A stretch of DNA of 64,000 bases. Origin: Parvibaculum sp. (GTDB taxonomy: Bacteria > Pseudomonadota > Alphaproteobacteria > Parvibaculales > Parvibaculaceae). The notes beneath the pieces are model-generated. The model had not been told where the DNA came from. It made no database searches and worked only from the letters and a program-made list of their open reading frames with translations. The stretch is taken from contig NZ_JAUSBV010000002.1 in NCBI RefSeq assembly GCF_030651915.1, forward strand, positions 62,001 to 126,000, read 5' to 3'. A program made the translations under genes and the position numbers. Below are positions 17,497 through 30,033 of the stretch, one piece after another (position 1 is the stretch's first letter; each line of letters begins with the position of its first letter).

Positions 17497-18680
17497 GGCT
17501 TTCGCCGGGCACTGCGGCCTTCACTGTCTTTCTCGGCGCGTTGACGGCGGTCGGTCCGTTGTCGACCGACATGTATCTGCCGTCGCTACCGGCAATTGCA
17601 CTCGCCTTCGCGGCCGATACCGGCGCGACGCAACTCACGCTCAGCGTTCATCTGATCGGCTTTGCCGGATCCCAACTCTTCTACGGGCCGATGGCCGATC
17701 GCTACGGGCGGCGACCGGTTCTGCTTGCCGGCTTCGGTCTTTACGTCGCTGGCTGCTTTGTCTCGCTCTTCGTCGGCTCGATTGAGGAGCTGATTGCCGC
17801 GCGGTTTTTCCAGGCGATCGGCGGCGGCGCCTCGGTGGTGCTTGCCCGGGCGATCGTTCGCGATCTCTATGAAGGACCGGCAGCCGGACAGATGCTGGCG
17901 CGCATGGCGGCGATCATGGGCATTGTGCCGGCGCTGGCGCCAATGCTCGGCGGCTTCGTCGAGGCGGCTTATGGCTGGAAGATGAACTTTGTCGCCATGG
18001 GCGCTTTCGGCGCCGTTCTGGCACTGATCGTCCTGACGAGCCTCGATGAGACCTTGCCCCCGTCGCGCCGGCAAAGCGCCGCCCCCGTTGCCATTCTCGC
18101 CCATTACCGGCGGCTCATCGGCGATCGGCGCTATCTGCGCTACCTGCTGATCGCCGGCGCCTGCTTTGCGGGCCTCTTTGCCTTCATTTCGGGCTCCTCC
18201 TTCGTGCTGCAGGGGCTCTATGGGCTGTCGCCGATCGCTTATGGCATGTGCTTCGGATTGATGGCCGCCGGCTACATCGCGGGCTCGCTGACCGGCGGGC
18301 GGCTGGTGCGACGGCTCGGCATCGACAACACGCTGAAGGTCGGCGGTGCCTTTGCCTGTCTTGGCGGGTTTTCGATGCTGGCAGGTCTGGCGGGCAGCGC
18401 CTCGCCGGCGGCGATCGTCGCGCCGGTGATCGTCTATGGCTTCGCTGTCGGGCTGACCATGCCGCAAGCCATGGCCGGTGCGCTGACGCCATTCCCCGAA
18501 ATTGCCGGTACGGCTTCGGCGCTGCTGGGCTTTCTGCAAGCGGGCGCCGCCGCTGCCGTGGGTATCTATGTCGGGCACGGTGTGGGAACAAGCGCAATGC
18601 CGATGGTCGGCACGATGGCGCTGACAGGCCTTCTGACTTTCGCTGTAACGGTTTTCAGGCGGCGTGCGGACGGCGGCTAA
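17493..18680 (+). CDS. MFS drug-resistance transporter, Bcr/CflA family
   Basis: A 395-residue inner-membrane proton antiporter with about 12 hydrophobic helices. The MFS signature GPMADRYGRRP lies in the loop after helix 2, and STDMYLPSLP near residue 25 is characteristic of Bcr/CflA exporters (bicyclomycin, sulfonamides, chloramphenicol in characterised members). Cotranslated with the YgjP-like gene through an ATGA overlap. The end overlaps the convergent PBP gene by four bases. Confidence 0.88.
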   Translation: MRLSPGTAAFTVFLGALTAVGPLSTDMYLPSLPAIALAFAADTGATQLTLSVHLIGFAGSQLFYGPMADRYGRRPVLLAGFGLYVAGCFVSLFVGSIEELIAARFFQAIGGGASVVLARAIVRDLYEGPAAGQMLARMAAIMGIVPALAPMLGGFVEAAYGWKMNFVAMGAFGAVLALIVLTSLDETLPPSRRQSAAPVAILAHYRRLIGDRRYLRYLLIAGACFAGLFAFISGSSFVLQGLYGLSPIAYGMCFGLMAAGYIAGSLTGGRLVRRLGIDNTLKVGGAFACLGGFSMLAGLAGSASPAAIVAPVIVYGFAVGLTMPQAMAGALTPFPEIAGTASALLGFLQAGAAAAVGIYVGHGVGTSAMPMVGTMALTGLLTFAVTVFRRRADGG

Positions 18681-21001
18681 CGCCGGTCACCCGGGTGGCC
18701 GGGCTGCAATGTCGGCCGACGCGGTTCGTTGCGTCCGAAGAGCCGGTCAAAAAAGCCCGGCTCTTCCCACTCATAGGCGCGGCTGGTGTCGACACTTGCC
18801 GGTGCGACGACGAGCGCCGGCGTTTCGGCGATGACCATGTCGGGGAGTTCCGCAACCGGCACACCGCCTTGCGTGCTCATCATGAAATCGTGCCAGATGC
18901 GTGCCGGCAGCGTTCCGCCGGTGACATTCTTCATCGGCGCGCCATTGTCGTTGCCAACCCAGACACCGACAACGAGATCGGCCGTGTAGCCGATGAACCA
19001 GGCATCGCGGAAATCCTGACTGGTGCCGGTCTTGCCGCCGCTCGGTCGCTCACCAAGTGCCGAGTTGCGGCCTGTGCCGTACACCATGACTGCCTTCAGC
19101 ATGTTGTTCATTGCGCCTGCCGCGCGATCGTCGATCACGCGCCCGAAGCCGGAGCCGTGGCGGCGATAGAGTTCTTCGCCCGATTGCTTGTGAACCTCGG
19201 CGATGCCATGGGGGATCACGCCATGACCGCCATTGGCAAAGGTCGCATAAGCGCCCGTCATTTCGATCAGGGTGGCACTGCCGGAACCGAGCGCCAGCGA
19301 CAGGTTCGACGGCAACTCCTCTTGCAGGCCCAAACGGCGGGCGACCGAAACGACATTGCGAATGCCGACTTCATGCGCCACCTGCACGGCAACCGAATTG
19401 ACCGATTTTGCCAGCGCCGTGCGCAGCGTCATCTCGCCTTCAAACCGGTCGGAATAGTTTGAGGGCGACCAGCCGCCATAGGTGACTGGCCGGTCGACGC
19501 GCAACGTGTCCGGGCTCATACCTTTCTCGATGGCGGCCAGATAGACGAAGGGCTTGAACGCGGAACCGGGCTGGCGTTTCGCCTGCACCGCGCGGTTGAA
19601 CTGGCTTTGCGCATAGGATCGCCCGCCGACCATGGCGCGCACGGCGCCGTCCGGTGTCATTGCGACGAGTGCTGCCTGGCTTGCGTTCATCGTCGCGCCG
19701 TCGCTGGCGAGAATTTCCGCAATAATACGTTCCGCCTCGCGCTGCAGGTCGGGGTCGATCGTGGTGACGACATTGACGTCCGCGTCGGGGCGTCCCGCAT
19801 AATCCGGCAGCGCTTCTGCCACCCAGTCGACGAAATAGTTGATTGAGCCGCGCGCGGCATAGCCTTCGAGCGAAGCCGGGCTGACATTGGCGACATATGC
19901 TTCATCCGCCGAGATGTATCCGGCGGCGACCATGTTCTGCAGGACGATAGAGGCACGGCCCCGCGCGAGGTCGATGTCGTTGGTCGGCGAATAACGCGAC
20001 GGTGCCTTCAGTAACCCGGCCAGCATCGCCGATTCCGGTAGGGTCAGGGCACGCGCGGGTTTCCGGAAGTAACGCTCCGATGCCGCTTCGAGCCCGTAGG
20101 CACCGCCGCCGAAATAGACCCGGTTCAGATAGAGGGTCAGAATTTCTTCCTTCGAGAAACGGAGCTCCAGCCAGACCGCCAGCACCATTTCCTCAATCTT
20201 GCGCGAGAGCGTGCGATCGGGCTTCAGGAAAAGGTTCTTGGCCAATTGCTGGGTAATCGTCGAACCGCCCTGCACATAGGCGCCAGCGCGGTAGTTCTCG
20301 ACCATCGCGCGGGCGAGGCCAATCGGATCGACACCAAAATGCCAGTAAAATCGACGGTCTTCGGTCGCCAGCACGGCCGCCGGCACATGCGGTGGCAGAT
20401 CGACCAGCGAGGCATAGCCGCCTTTCAGGTCGCCGCGATGGCTCAGCAACTCGCCATCGGCAGCGCGAATGGAAATCGAGGGCGCCTGCCGGTCGTTATA
20501 GAGGTTCGAGGTATCAGGAAGGTTCAGTCCGTACCAGAAAAGCAGACCGCCAAAGGCGATGACGCCCCACAGCGCCAGAACCGAACTGTAGTAAAACAGG
20601 CTGCCAAGCCGACCGTTGCTTCGAGACGGCACGCGCTTGCGCGGCGCGGCGGATTTTGCTGCGGTCGCGCGGCGCGATGATTTCGGCGGGGCTTTCGCCG
20701 ACCGCAGCTTCTTTGCGGCGGGCTTCGATTTTGCCGTCGGCTGGCGTGGCTTCGACGCCCCTTTTTTCTGCGGCTTGAACGTGGGTTCGACGCGGCGTGC
20801 ACCACGCTCTTCCCAGGCATCGTCGTCCCAGCGCGCCATTTCGTCGTCGCTTTCTTCACCTTCGGCGTCGCTGTCGACCGCGGCATTGACGCCAACGCCA
20901 AGCCGCACGGGGCGAAGTCCGGCGATGCGGACCACAGTCCAGTCGTCGTCAGCGGCGGCGCCACGCCGCGCGGACCTTGTTGCCGGCCTGCGGGATGCCA
21001 T
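18677..21001 (-). CDS. Class A penicillin-binding protein (PBP1A-like)
   Basis: Bifunctional peptidoglycan synthase, 774 residues, polymerising lipid II and cross-linking stems in the periplasm. An unusual ~130-residue cytoplasmic tail, acidic at about 43-66 and then Lys/Arg/Ala/Pro-rich, precedes one membrane helix (about 132-158). The transglycosylase domain has E214 in ATEDRRFYWH and GGSTITQQLAKN. The transpeptidase has S480-x-x-K483 (SAFK), SVN at 533-535 and KTGT at 657-660. All catalytic residues are present. A CtrA-type box lies in the upstream region. Confidence 0.92.
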   Translation of the reverse strand: MASRRPATRSARRGAAADDDWTVVRIAGLRPVRLGVGVNAAVDSDAEGEESDDEMARWDDDAWEERGARRVEPTFKPQKKGASKPRQPTAKSKPAAKKLRSAKAPPKSSRRATAAKSAAPRKRVPSRSNGRLGSLFYYSSVLALWGVIAFGGLLFWYGLNLPDTSNLYNDRQAPSISIRAADGELLSHRGDLKGGYASLVDLPPHVPAAVLATEDRRFYWHFGVDPIGLARAMVENYRAGAYVQGGSTITQQLAKNLFLKPDRTLSRKIEEMVLAVWLELRFSKEEILTLYLNRVYFGGGAYGLEAASERYFRKPARALTLPESAMLAGLLKAPSRYSPTNDIDLARGRASIVLQNMVAAGYISADEAYVANVSPASLEGYAARGSINYFVDWVAEALPDYAGRPDADVNVVTTIDPDLQREAERIIAEILASDGATMNASQAALVAMTPDGAVRAMVGGRSYAQSQFNRAVQAKRQPGSAFKPFVYLAAIEKGMSPDTLRVDRPVTYGGWSPSNYSDRFEGEMTLRTALAKSVNSVAVQVAHEVGIRNVVSVARRLGLQEELPSNLSLALGSGSATLIEMTGAYATFANGGHGVIPHGIAEVHKQSGEELYRRHGSGFGRVIDDRAAGAMNNMLKAVMVYGTGRNSALGERPSGGKTGTSQDFRDAWFIGYTADLVVGVWVGNDNGAPMKNVTGGTLPARIWHDFMMSTQGGVPVAELPDMVIAETPALVVAPASVDTSRAYEWEEPGFFDRLFGRNEPRRPTLQPGHPGDRR

Positions 21002-21075
21002 GGACCCTGTGCCTCGCCTTGCTGCCCGGCGTCGCGAGGTGCCTGAGCTTTCGGCCCGAAGCTAGACTCCGATGG

Positions 21076-21091
21076 TTAACGCGTTGTTAAC
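21076..21091. promoter_or_regulatory. CtrA-type binding site TTAA-N7-TTAAC
   Basis: TTAA at 21076-21079 and TTAAC at 21087-21091 with exactly seven bases between, the full consensus of the alphaproteobacterial cell-cycle regulator CtrA; the motif also reads as consensus on the other strand. It sits about 75 bp before the PBP1A start. A GACTC (GANTC, CcrM methylation site) lies at 21065-21069. Confidence 0.65.
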
Positions 21092-21129
21092 GCTTTGGCG
21101 GCCTCGCCGGCTCGGCATCGCGGGCCGCG

Positions 21130-24226
<3,097 letters not shown>

Positions 24227-24242
24227 TCCCTTGGTACCGAAC

Positions 24243-25415
24243 CTAGTCGGCATTTTCGATTGTGCCGCGCGCGACGCGAAAATTTTGCGCGCGCGCGCCG
24301 AGAGTTTCAAAAAGCGACGGGTCCGCACCCGTCATGAAGGCCTGCAAGCCCAATGCGACGATCTCGTCGAAAAGCGCGGCGCGGCGCTTGCCGTCGAGAT
24401 GTGCCGCGATTTCGTCGAGCAGCAAAAGCGGCGGCGTTCCCCGCGCGGCCAGCAGCCGCGCATTGGCGAGGACGATACCGATCAGCAACGCCTTTTGCTC
24501 GCCCGTCGAACAACTCCGCGCTTCGCGATCCTGCGCCATATGCCGAACCGCAAGATCCGTGCGATGCGGACCGGCAAGGGCGCGACCCGCCGCGGCATCC
24601 CGCCCCCGCATTTCAACAAGCGTGCGGCGGAAGCCGTCTTCAAGGTCGACCGCCGCCTCTCCCTCGAGCGCGGCCTCCAGCGTCCCGTCGAGTACGAGCC
24701 CGGCACGCGGAAAGACGTCCGTTTCGGCCGCCTCCAACGCGCCACGCAGCCGCGCCAGCGTTTCGACACGCGCCGCGGCGATCGCCACACCATGCTCGGC
24801 CATCTGCGTTTCGAGACCGGCAAGCCAGGCATCGTCGAAAATATTGTCGGCCAGCAGGCGATTGCGCTCGCGCAACGCCCGGTCGTAAGCATTGACGCGC
24901 GCACCATGGGCCGGATCGAACCCCATGACGAGGCGGTCGAAGAAATGGCGGCGCTCGCTCGCGCCGTCGACGAAGAGGCGGTCCATGGCCGGCGTCAGCC
25001 AGACCGTTCGCAGAAGTGTGGCCAGCGCCGAGGGCCCTGCCGGTTCACCATCGATCCTGACACTGCGGCTGCGCGCGGCAGGCTCTGTGCCGGGTTCAAT
25101 GCCGGTTCCGATGCGAACCGGACCCTGGGCCATCTCCAGCGTCGCCGCAACGGCCCAGCCGCCCGCACCGCAGTCGCGGGCTATTTCCGCATAGGGCACA
25201 CCACGAATTCCGCGGCCCGCCGAAAGCAGCGAAATGGCCTCAAGCAAATTTGTCTTACCCGCACCGTTTTCACCGGTGAGTACGACCGGACGTCCGTCCA
25301 GCGCCAGTTCCGCGCGCGCGTAGGAACGGAAATCCGTGACGACGAGACGGCTCAGACCGATCCACGCCTGAGCCGCCGGCCGGTCGACAACGATCAACTC
25401 ACCCGTAGGATACAC
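24243..25415 (-). CDS. recF: DNA replication/repair protein RecF
   Basis: SMC-like ATPase of 390 residues that loads RecA at gaps. Walker A GENGAGKT is at 48-55, and the signature and Walker B are near the C-terminus (SCSTGEQKALLIGIVLAN, LLLLDEIAAHLD). The GTG at 25415 is used because GAGGATCGGGA lies directly upstream. It follows dnaN by 21 bp and precedes clpP by 16 bp, so the three are probably one transcript. Confidence 0.95.
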   Translation of the reverse strand: MYPTGELIVVDRPAAQAWIGLSRLVVTDFRSYARAELALDGRPVVLTGENGAGKTNLLEAISLLSAGRGIRGVPYAEIARDCGAGGWAVAATLEMAQGPVRIGTGIEPGTEPAARSRSVRIDGEPAGPSALATLLRTVWLTPAMDRLFVDGASERRHFFDRLVMGFDPAHGARVNAYDRALRERNRLLADNIFDDAWLAGLETQMAEHGVAIAAARVETLARLRGALEAAETDVFPRAGLVLDGTLEAALEGEAAVDLEDGFRRTLVEMRGRDAAAGRALAGPHRTDLAVRHMAQDREARSCSTGEQKALLIGIVLANARLLAARGTPPLLLLDEIAAHLDGKRRAALFDEIVALGLQAFMTGADPSLFETLGARAQNFRVARGTIENAD

Positions 25416-25436
25416 TCCCGATCCTCTGTTTTCGGC

Positions 25437-26555
25437 CTAGACCCGCATCGGCATCAGAACGTAGATCGCCAGGCTGTCATCGCTGTCGCGCACAAGCGTC
25501 GGTGAGCCGGAATCGGCGAAGGCGAATGTTGCCTCTGCGCCGTCGATCTGACCGGTGATGTCGAGCAGATAGCGGGCGTTGAATCCGATCTCAAGCGGTG
25601 TGCTTGAATAAGCGACCGACAATTCTTCGGTCGCGCTGCCCGAGTCCGGATTGGTGACAGAGAGCGTCAGCTTGCCCTCGTCGAGATTGAGTTTTACGGC
25701 ACGGGATTTTTCGGTCGAAATAGTCGAGACACGATCGACTGCTTCGGCAAATCGCTTGCCGTCCACTTGCATCATCTTGTCGTTGCCTGCCGGAATGACG
25801 CGGCCGTAATCCGGGAAGGTCCCGTCGATCAGCTTGGATGTCAGGACGATGCCGCCGAATTCGAAGCGGATCTTCGTCTCCGATACGCCGACCGACAACG
25901 TGCCTGTGTCGCCTTCCAGAAGCTTCTGCAGCTCCAGCACCGTCTTGCGCGGAACAATGACACCCGGCATTCCGCTCGCGCCGTCCGGCAGATCGTGGTC
26001 GACCTGGGCGAGGCGATGACCGTCGGTTGCGACGGCGCGCAAGGCCTTGTGCTTGCCGCTCTCGACCGCATGCACATAAATGCCGTTGAGATAATAACGC
26101 GTCTCCTCGGTGGAGATCGCAAAGCGTGTCTTGTCGATCAAGCGACGCATGGCCTCGGCCGGTATTTCGAAGCGATGCGGCAAGGAGCCTGCCGCCATGG
26201 CCGGAAAATCTTCCTGCGGCAGCGACTGCAGCGCGAAGCGCGAGCGGCCGGCGGTCAGCTGCAAGCGCCCTTCGTCGGCGCCGGTCGAGAGTTCGACCTG
26301 CGCGCCTTCCGGCAGCTTGCGCACGATGTCGTAAAGCGTATGGGCCGACGCGGTGGTCGCGCCTGGCTGTGCGACATCGGCATCGATCGCCTCCACCACC
26401 TCAATGTCGAGATCGGTCGCGGTCAGGCTCAGCTGGCCGTCCGCAGCCCTGATCAGAACATTGGACAGAATGGGAATTGTGTTGCGGCGTTCGACAACCG
26501 ACTGCACATGGTTGAGAGACTTGAGCAGCGCGCCCCGTTCGATCGTGATCTTCAT
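25437..26555 (-). CDS. dnaN: DNA polymerase III beta sliding clamp
   Basis: Processivity clamp, 372 residues, three repeated clamp domains; begins MKITIERGALLKSLNHVQ and ends YVLMPMRV, the typical partner-binding tail. The ATG at 26555 matches the family start; the 17-codon upstream extension does not. It lies upstream of recF in one likely operon, separated from dnaA by an unusually long 421-bp spacer. Confidence 0.97.
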   Translation of the reverse strand: MKITIERGALLKSLNHVQSVVERRNTIPILSNVLIRAADGQLSLTATDLDIEVVEAIDADVAQPGATTASAHTLYDIVRKLPEGAQVELSTGADEGRLQLTAGRSRFALQSLPQEDFPAMAAGSLPHRFEIPAEAMRRLIDKTRFAISTEETRYYLNGIYVHAVESGKHKALRAVATDGHRLAQVDHDLPDGASGMPGVIVPRKTVLELQKLLEGDTGTLSVGVSETKIRFEFGGIVLTSKLIDGTFPDYGRVIPAGNDKMMQVDGKRFAEAVDRVSTISTEKSRAVKLNLDEGKLTLSVTNPDSGSATEELSVAYSSTPLEIGFNARYLLDITGQIDGAEATFAFADSGSPTLVRDSDDSLAIYVLMPMRV

Positions 26556-26976
26556 GGTCTCTCTTCGGTCCCCCCGGGTTGGGTTCGCTTGTGACTTCTG
26601 CAGCATCGCGGATCGCGGATCAAAAGCTCCGCCGTCCCTGCCAGGCGCGACGTCACGCGGGTCTCCCCCCTCTCCACCGGAGACTTGTTCCTGAGTGTCC
26701 GGGGACGCCGCTCGCGCCTTTGCGGACGCGCCGTTTCCTCAAGGACATCTCGCGAACAGGGGGTCGGACGCGGCCGACACGGACCATCCGGCTCAAGAGA
26801 GCCGGGGACCGCAGCGGGCGCATTCCGGCGGCAGCCGGAATTCCGCGGGAATTCGCCCTATAAGTATATCAGATCGTTCGCACGATGCACGTTTTTCGAC
26901 GGAATTCGTGCCCAGGCGAAAGGCCCGCAACACCCTGATTTTCAAAGAGTTTCTGGAGACCCTGCGACACGCCCGG
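26556..26976. other. dnaA-dnaN intergenic region
   Basis: 421 bp without a supported gene. On the minus strand a TATACT -10-like box lies at 26868-26863 with only a weak -35, implying a ~300-nt dnaN leader. The leader holds a perfect hairpin CCGGCTC (26788-26794) / GAGCCGG (26799-26805). No DnaA boxes and no intrinsic terminator of dnaA were seen. Confidence 0.5.
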
Positions 26977-28485
26977 TTAGTTGGGGCCGTGACCGCCTTC
27001 AAGCATCCGGCGGAGCAGATCGACGTCCTCCTCGATGCCCGAATCGAGATGGCAAAGCTCGTCGATCTTGCGCACCGCGTGAATGACCGTCGTGTGGTCG
27101 CGACCGCCAAATTTGCGCCCGATCTCGGGCAGGGAGCGCGAGGTCAGCTGCTTGGCCAGATACATCGCCACCTGACGCGGACGGGCAACCGCCCGGGCGC
27201 GGCGGGCCGAGAGCATGTCGGCCAGACGGACGTTGTAATACTCGGCAACGCGGCGCTGGATTTCCTCGATCGTGATCTTGCGGTCGTTGGAGCGCAGCAG
27301 ATCGCGCAGCACTTCCTGCGACATATCGAGCGTGATCGGGCGGCCGACAAAGGAGGCGTAGGCGACAACGCGCTTCAGCGCGCCTTCAAGCTCGCGCACG
27401 TTAGAAACGATGCGGTGTGCCAGAAATTCCAGAACGCCGGCAGGAATGGTCACGGGGCCGTTCTTCTGCATCATTTCCTCGGCCTTGGCCTGCAGGATTC
27501 CGAGACGCAACTCATAATCCGTCGGGTGGATATCGGCGGCCAACCCCCAGCCGAGACGTGAGCGGATACGCTCCTCGATGCCTTCGAGATCGGAGGGCGA
27601 GCGATCGGCCGAAATGATGACCTGCCGGTTGTGATCGATCAACGCGTTGAAGGTGTGGAAGAATTCCTCCTGCGTCGAATCCTTGCCGGAAATGAACTGC
27701 ACGTCGTCAATCATCAGCACGTCGACCGAGCGGAACTGCTGCTTGAAGGCCATCGTGTCCTTGAAGCGCAGCGCCCGCACGAACTGGTACATGAATTTTT
27801 CGGCCGAGAGATAAAGCACCTTGCGCTCAGGCTGGCGGGTGCGGATTTCCCAAGCGATGGCGTGCATCAGATGCGTCTTGCCGAGGCCGACCCCGCCATA
27901 GAGAAAGAGCGGATTGAAGCTGACATCCGTCGCTTCGGCGACACGGCGCGCCGCAGCATGCGCAAGCTCGTTCGACTTGCCTACAACAAATGCGTCGAAA
28001 GTAAAACGCGGGTCGAGCGGTGCGCCGACACCGGCATCCTCAAGGCCCGAAGGAACTGCGCTCGCAGCAGGCTGGCTTTCGGCCTGGGCCGGCGCTGAGA
28101 CCGGACGCGCACTACGCGCCGCCTCTTCGCTGCCGTCCGATTTCGGGTCGCCCGCAGCCACCAGAATATCGACACGCGTAAAACCCTCATCCTCGTCCGC
28201 CCAGAGCTGCGACAGACGATCCGCATAATGCGAGGCAATCCAGTTGCGGATGAAACGTGTCGGAACGGAGAGCATCACACGGCCATCACCGACGCCGATC
28301 AGTTCGACCTGCTTGAACCAGCTGCTGAAGGTGGCCTCGCCCAGTTCGGCATGGAGTCGGGCGCGCACGCGACGCCATTGATCATTGAGGCTCATACCCG
28401 CGACCCGCCGAACCGAAGCCCGTTCCTCGCCGGCCACCGCGACCGGATGGTGGCGAACGCCTTTCTCCGCGGGAGATGCACCCAT
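26977..28485 (-). CDS. dnaA: Chromosomal replication initiator DnaA
   Basis: 502-residue AAA+ initiator. Domain I starts at about residue 31 ([14 protein letters not shown]). Walker A GGVGLGKT is at 197-204, Walker B is in [12 protein letters not shown], and the DnaA-box recognition helix [15 protein letters not shown] is near the C-terminus. The ATG at 28485 follows GAGGAAG; longer in-frame starts exist but have poor ribosome binding sites. The first 30 residues are a basic, non-conserved extension. It heads the dnaA-dnaN-recF-clpP-gyrB set. Confidence 0.95.
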   Translation of the reverse strand: MGASPAEKGVRHHPVAVAGEERASVRRVAGMSLNDQWRRVRARLHAELGEATFSSWFKQVELIGVGDGRVMLSVPTRFIRNWIASHYADRLSQLWADEDEGFTRVDILVAAGDPKSDGSEEAARSARPVSAPAQAESQPAASAVPSGLEDAGVGAPLDPRFTFDAFVVGKSNELAHAAARRVAEATDVSFNPLFLYGGVGLGKTHLMHAIAWEIRTRQPERKVLYLSAEKFMYQFVRALRFKDTMAFKQQFRSVDVLMIDDVQFISGKDSTQEEFFHTFNALIDHNRQVIISADRSPSDLEGIEERIRSRLGWGLAADIHPTDYELRLGILQAKAEEMMQKNGPVTIPAGVLEFLAHRIVSNVRELEGALKRVVAYASFVGRPITLDMSQEVLRDLLRSNDRKITIEEIQRRVAEYYNVRLADMLSARRARAVARPRQVAMYLAKQLTSRSLPEIGRKFGGRDHTTVIHAVRKIDELCHLDSGIEEDVDLLRRMLEGGHGPN

Positions 28486-28600
28486 GTCTTCCTCGTTCAA
28501 AACCTTGGCCCCGTTTTCTTTCCGGCCCATTTCACGGCACCGGACTTCCCTTGGCCGGGATTCTCGTGTCCCGATCCACCACCCCTCAAGTCGGCCCCGC

Positions 28601-29077
28601 TCAGGATTGAGCCCAGGGCAGGCCCATCGCTTTCCAGCCGTTGCGCGCACCGCGATGGCGGGTACTGTCGAGATCCCCCTCGAACCCGCCGGCGATGTTG
28701 AAGCAGCGTCCGAAGCCCGCCGCCGTCAACGCGATCGCCGCCGCCCGGCTCCGCGCGCCCGACCGGCATAGAAAAAAGACCGGCGAGTCCTTCATATCCG
28801 GGCCCAAAGCCGATGCCAGATCGTCGGCGAAGCGCGGATTGCGCTCCATGGCCGGAAAGACCTGCCATTCCAGCAACATCGGCTCCTTGCCCAGACCGGA
28901 GAGGTCGGGCACACCGACAAAGGACCACTCGGCCCGTGTGCGCACATCGACGAGCGTTGCTTTCGGATCGGCACCGAGCATCCGGAACGCCTCTTCCGGC
29001 GTCACGTCGCCCGCGTAGTCATCCGATTGCGTCCCGATCACTTCCGGCACAATGCCCCCATCCGCCACAGCGCCCAT
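28601..29077 (-). CDS. Rhodanese-like sulfurtransferase
   Basis: Single rhodanese domain, 158 residues. The active loop is LCRSGARS with the catalytic Cys, preceded by [17 protein letters not shown], the usual CH2A region. Moves sulfane sulfur between carriers; partners are unknown. The ATG at 29077 is chosen just ahead of the domain; a TTG at 29155 would add Cys- and Arg-rich codons. It lies between dnaA and rpsT. Confidence 0.85.
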   Translation of the reverse strand: MGAVADGGIVPEVIGTQSDDYAGDVTPEEAFRMLGADPKATLVDVRTRAEWSFVGVPDLSGLGKEPMLLEWQVFPAMERNPRFADDLASALGPDMKDSPVFFLCRSGARSRAAAIALTAAGFGRCFNIAGGFEGDLDSTRHRGARNGWKAMGLPWAQS

Positions 29078-29477
29078 CACCCTGCGCGCGCCCGGAAATC
29101 CGGACACACAGCTCCCGACAGGGCAATAGCGAAACCGCCCCGGCTCGTCACTCAATCTGTGTTTGAATACTTGCTTTTACCCGAAGGAGCAAACACCAAT
29201 ACTGGATTACTTAGAGTTTTACTTAAAAATCACAGTATTGATGGGCCCCTCTGAGGTTGTTAAACATACTGGCTGGGGATGGGTGAGGCAAGCGGAAGAA
29301 TCGTTTCCGTCAAAAAAAGTTCGCACGTGTGTCGGCAGGCACGCACGCAATATCCTGTGGCAATCGCAACGCAAACACACAGCAGCGCCCGCAAGTGCTG
29401 CTGTCGTACCGGTTATTTTTTTGGATGACCGAAATTTTTGCGACGCACCCCGTCCCACGATGAAACGTGGTGCGGCC
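29078..29477. other. AT-rich gene-free region between rhodanese gene and rpsT
   Basis: About 400 bp clearly richer in A+T than the surroundings, most strongly 29155-29450. It contains two inverted repeats: CAATACTG (29197-29204) / CAGTATTG (29233-29240) and ACAGCAGC (29379-29386) / GCTGCTGT (29397-29404). The long rightward frame through it is antisense to rpsT and not protein-like. No exact DnaA box (TTATNCACA) was found. Confidence 0.45.
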
Positions 29478-29516
29478 AAAAGAAAGACCCGCAGATCTTT
29501 CGATCGCGGGCTTTCG
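29478..29516 (-). terminator. rpsT terminator
   Basis: On the minus strand a long hairpin reads GAAAG-CCCGC-GATC ... GATC-GCGGG-CTTTC with a GAAA loop, ending in TTTT. It lies about 70 bp after the rpsT stop. Confidence 0.75.
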
Positions 29517-29585
29517 AATTTTCACACTTTGGCGACGTGCGACACATCGCTATGTCAGGGCAGTGCCGGGCGCAAAGAGTGCCTG

Positions 29586-29849
29586 TCAGGCAAGTGCTTT
29601 CACGCGCTGCGAGAAACGCGACACCTTACGCGAGGCTGTGTTCTTGTGGATCACACCCTTCTGCGCGGCACGCATGATCTCGGGCTGTGCGGCACGAAGC
29701 GCGACTTCCGCTGCTTTCTTGTCGCCGCTCGCCAGCGCTTCCTCAACCTTGCGGATGAAGGTGCGCATACGGCTACGCCGATCCTTGTTGACTTCGGTGC
29801 GCGCCGCAATCTTGCGGATCGCCTTCTTAGCGGAGGTTGTATTCGCCAT
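29586..29849 (-). CDS. rpsT: 30S ribosomal protein S20
   Basis: An 87-residue basic helical protein binding 16S rRNA early in 30S assembly. The [18 protein letters not shown] start, [16 protein letters not shown] and the [19 protein letters not shown] end are diagnostic. It is monocistronic: its own strong promoter lies at 29964-29992 and a hairpin terminator follows. Confidence 0.97.
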   Translation of the reverse strand: MANTTSAKKAIRKIAARTEVNKDRRSRMRTFIRKVEEALASGDKKAAEVALRAAQPEIMRAAQKGVIHKNTASRKVSRFSQRVKALA

Positions 29850-29963
29850 CGAGCTTCGGACCTTCGTGTCTCGCCCGGTCCGTTTTCGGACCCGCGGAAA
29901 TGCCGTTCAAGAAATTAAGGCAGCCAGCGCAAGAACAGGCAGTCTGGCCCCTCGAAAGCGGGG

Positions 29964-29992
29964 GTTATACGCGCCTGCCCCGCATTCGTCAA
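29964..29992 (-). promoter_or_regulatory. rpsT promoter
   Basis: Minus-strand -35 TTGACG (29992-29987), 17-bp spacer, -10 TATAAC (29969-29964). Transcription would start near 29957, giving a ~108-nt leader before rpsT. Confidence 0.75.
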
Positions 29993-30033
29993 CAAGCCCA
30001 GAATCGATGAAAATGCGGCAAAACAGGGCTTTT

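Noticed and set aside
29341-29360. DnaA box at TCCTGTGGCAAT
   Set aside because: It differs from TGTGGATAA at several positions; not enough to call a box.
29163-29918. Rightward open frame through the AT-rich region
   Set aside because: Its second half is antisense to rpsT, it has no ribosome binding site, and composition changes abruptly along it.
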